Positions 63,055-64,000 of a DNA stretch of 64,000 bases are shown piece by piece (the stretch's first letter is position 1; each line of letters begins with the position of its first letter). Made by a program: the position numbers and the translations under genes. The DNA comes from DATARH01 sp963773625 (GTDB lineage Bacteria; Pseudomonadota; Alphaproteobacteria; ATCC43930; CGMCC-115725): NCBI GenBank assembly GCA_963773625.1, contig CAVZCJ010000009.1, positions 124,001 to 188,000 on the forward strand, read 5' to 3'. The notes below the pieces were generated by a model. It saw only the letters and a program-made list of their open reading frames with translations. It searched no databases and was not told the origin of the DNA.

Positions 63055-63321
63055 ATGACGGATGCAATCTTGAAAAAGGCGATGGAGAGGCGCGACCAGG
63101 CACTGCGCGAGGCCGAGCGCTGGGACCAGTGGATCAAGTCCTACGGCGAACTGACCGGGCCCGCTATCGAGGAGCTCGACATCCCGATGACCCGAGGCGC
63201 CACGCCCATGGCTGAAGGCCCGGATGAAATGGACCTGGCTCCGGCACTGCGCAAACCAGCAGCGCCCACCGAGACCAAAAACGGCAAGGGTCTTTGGCTA
63301 CGCAGCGGCAGTGCCGAATAA
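63055..63321 (+). CDS. Small charged protein of unknown function
   Basis: This protein of 88 residues begins with an amphipathic helix (LKKAMERRDQALREAERWDQ) and ends LWLRSGSAE. It is largely charged, and no family is recognised. ATG at 63055 follows GGGGAGCG; an earlier in-frame start is possible. Confidence 0.55.
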   Translation: MTDAILKKAMERRDQALREAERWDQWIKSYGELTGPAIEELDIPMTRGATPMAEGPDEMDLAPALRKPAAPTETKNGKGLWLRSGSAE

Positions 63322-63350
63322 GATCGGGCAAGACACACGCGGATGCTGCA

Positions 63351-63770
63351 TCAGGCAATCCGTTCCCAGAGCCCGGTTTCCTCGTCGAGGCGGTCCTGCT
63401 CGATGCCGCGGAAATCTCCATGCGAGACGATGCCGACCAACTCGCCCTCGCGCACGATCGGCAAGTGCCGGCAGCGGACGTCCTGCATCAGCCGCAACGC
63501 CTCGATGGCGTTGTGCTGCGGCGTCAAGGTGCGGGGATTGCGCGTCATTACCTCGGCAAGCGTGGTGACGGTTGGGTCTCGCCCTTCCGCCAAGACCCGA
63601 TCGACGGCATCGCGCCCAGTGAAGATGCCGACAAGTTGGGTCTTGCCGTCCGTCACGAGGGTCGCGCCGACACGGCGTTCCCGCATCTGCCGCGCCGCTT
63701 CCATCACCGTCGCACTCGGCGGCAACGCCAGCGGGCGCTGATCGCGGACCAGATCGGACATCTTGCGCAT
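63351..63770 (-). CDS. Two-CBS-domain protein
   Basis: This protein of 139 residues consists of two CBS domains (LALPPSATVMEAARQMRERR with IFTGRDAVDRVL; TVTTLAEVMTRNPRTLTPQH with GIVSHGDFRGIEQDRL). CBS pairs bind adenosyl ligands such as AMP or ATP and act as energy sensors for other proteins. Here it is free-standing, so its target is not known. ATG at 63770 is preceded by GAGAGG. Confidence 0.88.
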   Translation of the reverse strand: MRKMSDLVRDQRPLALPPSATVMEAARQMRERRVGATLVTDGKTQLVGIFTGRDAVDRVLAEGRDPTVTTLAEVMTRNPRTLTPQHNAIEALRLMQDVRCRHLPIVREGELVGIVSHGDFRGIEQDRLDEETGLWERIA

Positions 63771-63874
63771 CACCGCCTCTCATCTTTCTGAAACGAAGTT
63801 AGGCGCGAAACGGGCGGTCGCTGCGGCCTTCGCCCTGGCGGCGCGAACGGTCGCGGGTTGGCCACCCGGCGCGA

Positions 63875-64000
63875 CTAGACGGCTCCCGCGGCCTCGAGCC
63901 TGAGTTCTTCACTCAGTTCCCGCTCGCCAGCGGCGATCTCGGCTTCGGCCTGGAGCCAGTGCTCGACCGACTTACCGTCGGGTCGACCCGCCTCCTCCCA
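63875..64000 (-). CDS. DUF2934 domain protein (C-terminal fragment)
   Basis: The last 41 codons of a gene run in from the right edge. WEEAGRPDGKSVEHWLQAEA matches the small DUF2934 domain common in alphaproteobacteria, and ELSEELRLEAAGAV ends the protein. Function is unknown. Confidence 0.7.
   Translation of the reverse strand, partial: WEEAGRPDGKSVEHWLQAEAEIAAGERELSEELRLEAAGAV

Overview
The window is GC-rich DNA from a free-living alphaproteobacterium, most likely of Rhodospirillales type. Three conserved blocks point there: an F-type ATPase Fo operon with two b-type subunits (atpI-atpB-atpE-atpF'-atpF), the block mutY / DUF721 / dsbA-like / smc, and a histidine operon hisB-hisH-GNAT-hisA-hisF-hisE. 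A hopanoid-type glycosyltransferase (hpnB-like) fits as well. No rRNA, tRNA, CRISPR array, phage, transposase or transcription-factor gene was recognised.

Layout. (1) 1-7.2 kb: lipid/aromatic catabolism genes (enoyl-CoA hydratase fragment, PEP-mutase-family lyase, class III CoA-transferase, HCCA-isomerase-like protein, two acyl-CoA dehydrogenases). A low-GC island at 2.6-3.4 kb carries a membrane-anchored, probably OB-fold protein. (2) 7.3-15.7 kb: the most unusual cluster. It has two ferritin-like diiron-type proteins, each followed by a small 4Fe-4S ferredoxin, then two amidohydrolase-2 family proteins, then a TPP-dependent E1alpha/E1beta pair and an E2 in which a lipoyl domain is fused to an alpha/beta hydrolase (acetoin-dehydrogenase-like). 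It looks like an oxidative catabolic route that I cannot match to a named pathway. (3) 16.2-19.8 kb: histidine biosynthesis. (4) 19.9-28.2 kb: mutY/DUF721/dsbA/smc and the Fo operon, with a good sigma70-type promoter in front of atpI. (5) 28.3-32.4 kb: beta-propeller protein, fatty-acid hydroxylase/sterol desaturase family protein, hpnB-like glycosyltransferase, alpha/beta hydrolase. (6) 32.4-44.5 kb: mixed housekeeping and envelope genes (GST, Tat-exported propeller lactonase, aldo/keto reductase, BNR propeller, SGNH protein, CitE-like lyase, pdxY, phosphatase, GNAT, MBL-fold hydrolase, His/Pro-rich lipoprotein, double cold-shock protein). (7) 44.6-60 kb: a second accessory catabolic region (thioesterase, MetE-C-like protein, amidohydrolase, VanA-like Rieske oxygenase, MFS exporter, two TauD-type dioxygenases, enoyl-CoA hydratase, D-aminoacylase-like amidohydrolase, flavin monooxygenase-like protein, two PLP aminotransferases, HEPN-like protein, HpxZ-like protein). 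(8) 60-64 kb: ppc, a small unknown protein, a CBS-domain protein and the end of a DUF2934 gene.

Sequence quality matters for reading this window. About fifty frame breaks, mostly single extra bases, interrupt otherwise well-conserved genes between 0.9 and 32.4 kb, including smc, atpB, atpF, hisH, hisA and mutY. Only about three occur in the second half. I read them as consensus errors rather than gene decay and annotate such genes as whole CDS with the break positions stated; protein lengths for them are estimates. Several families of palindromic intergenic repeats (about 80 bp, two GC hairpins each) separate genes and often sit directly upstream of start codons.
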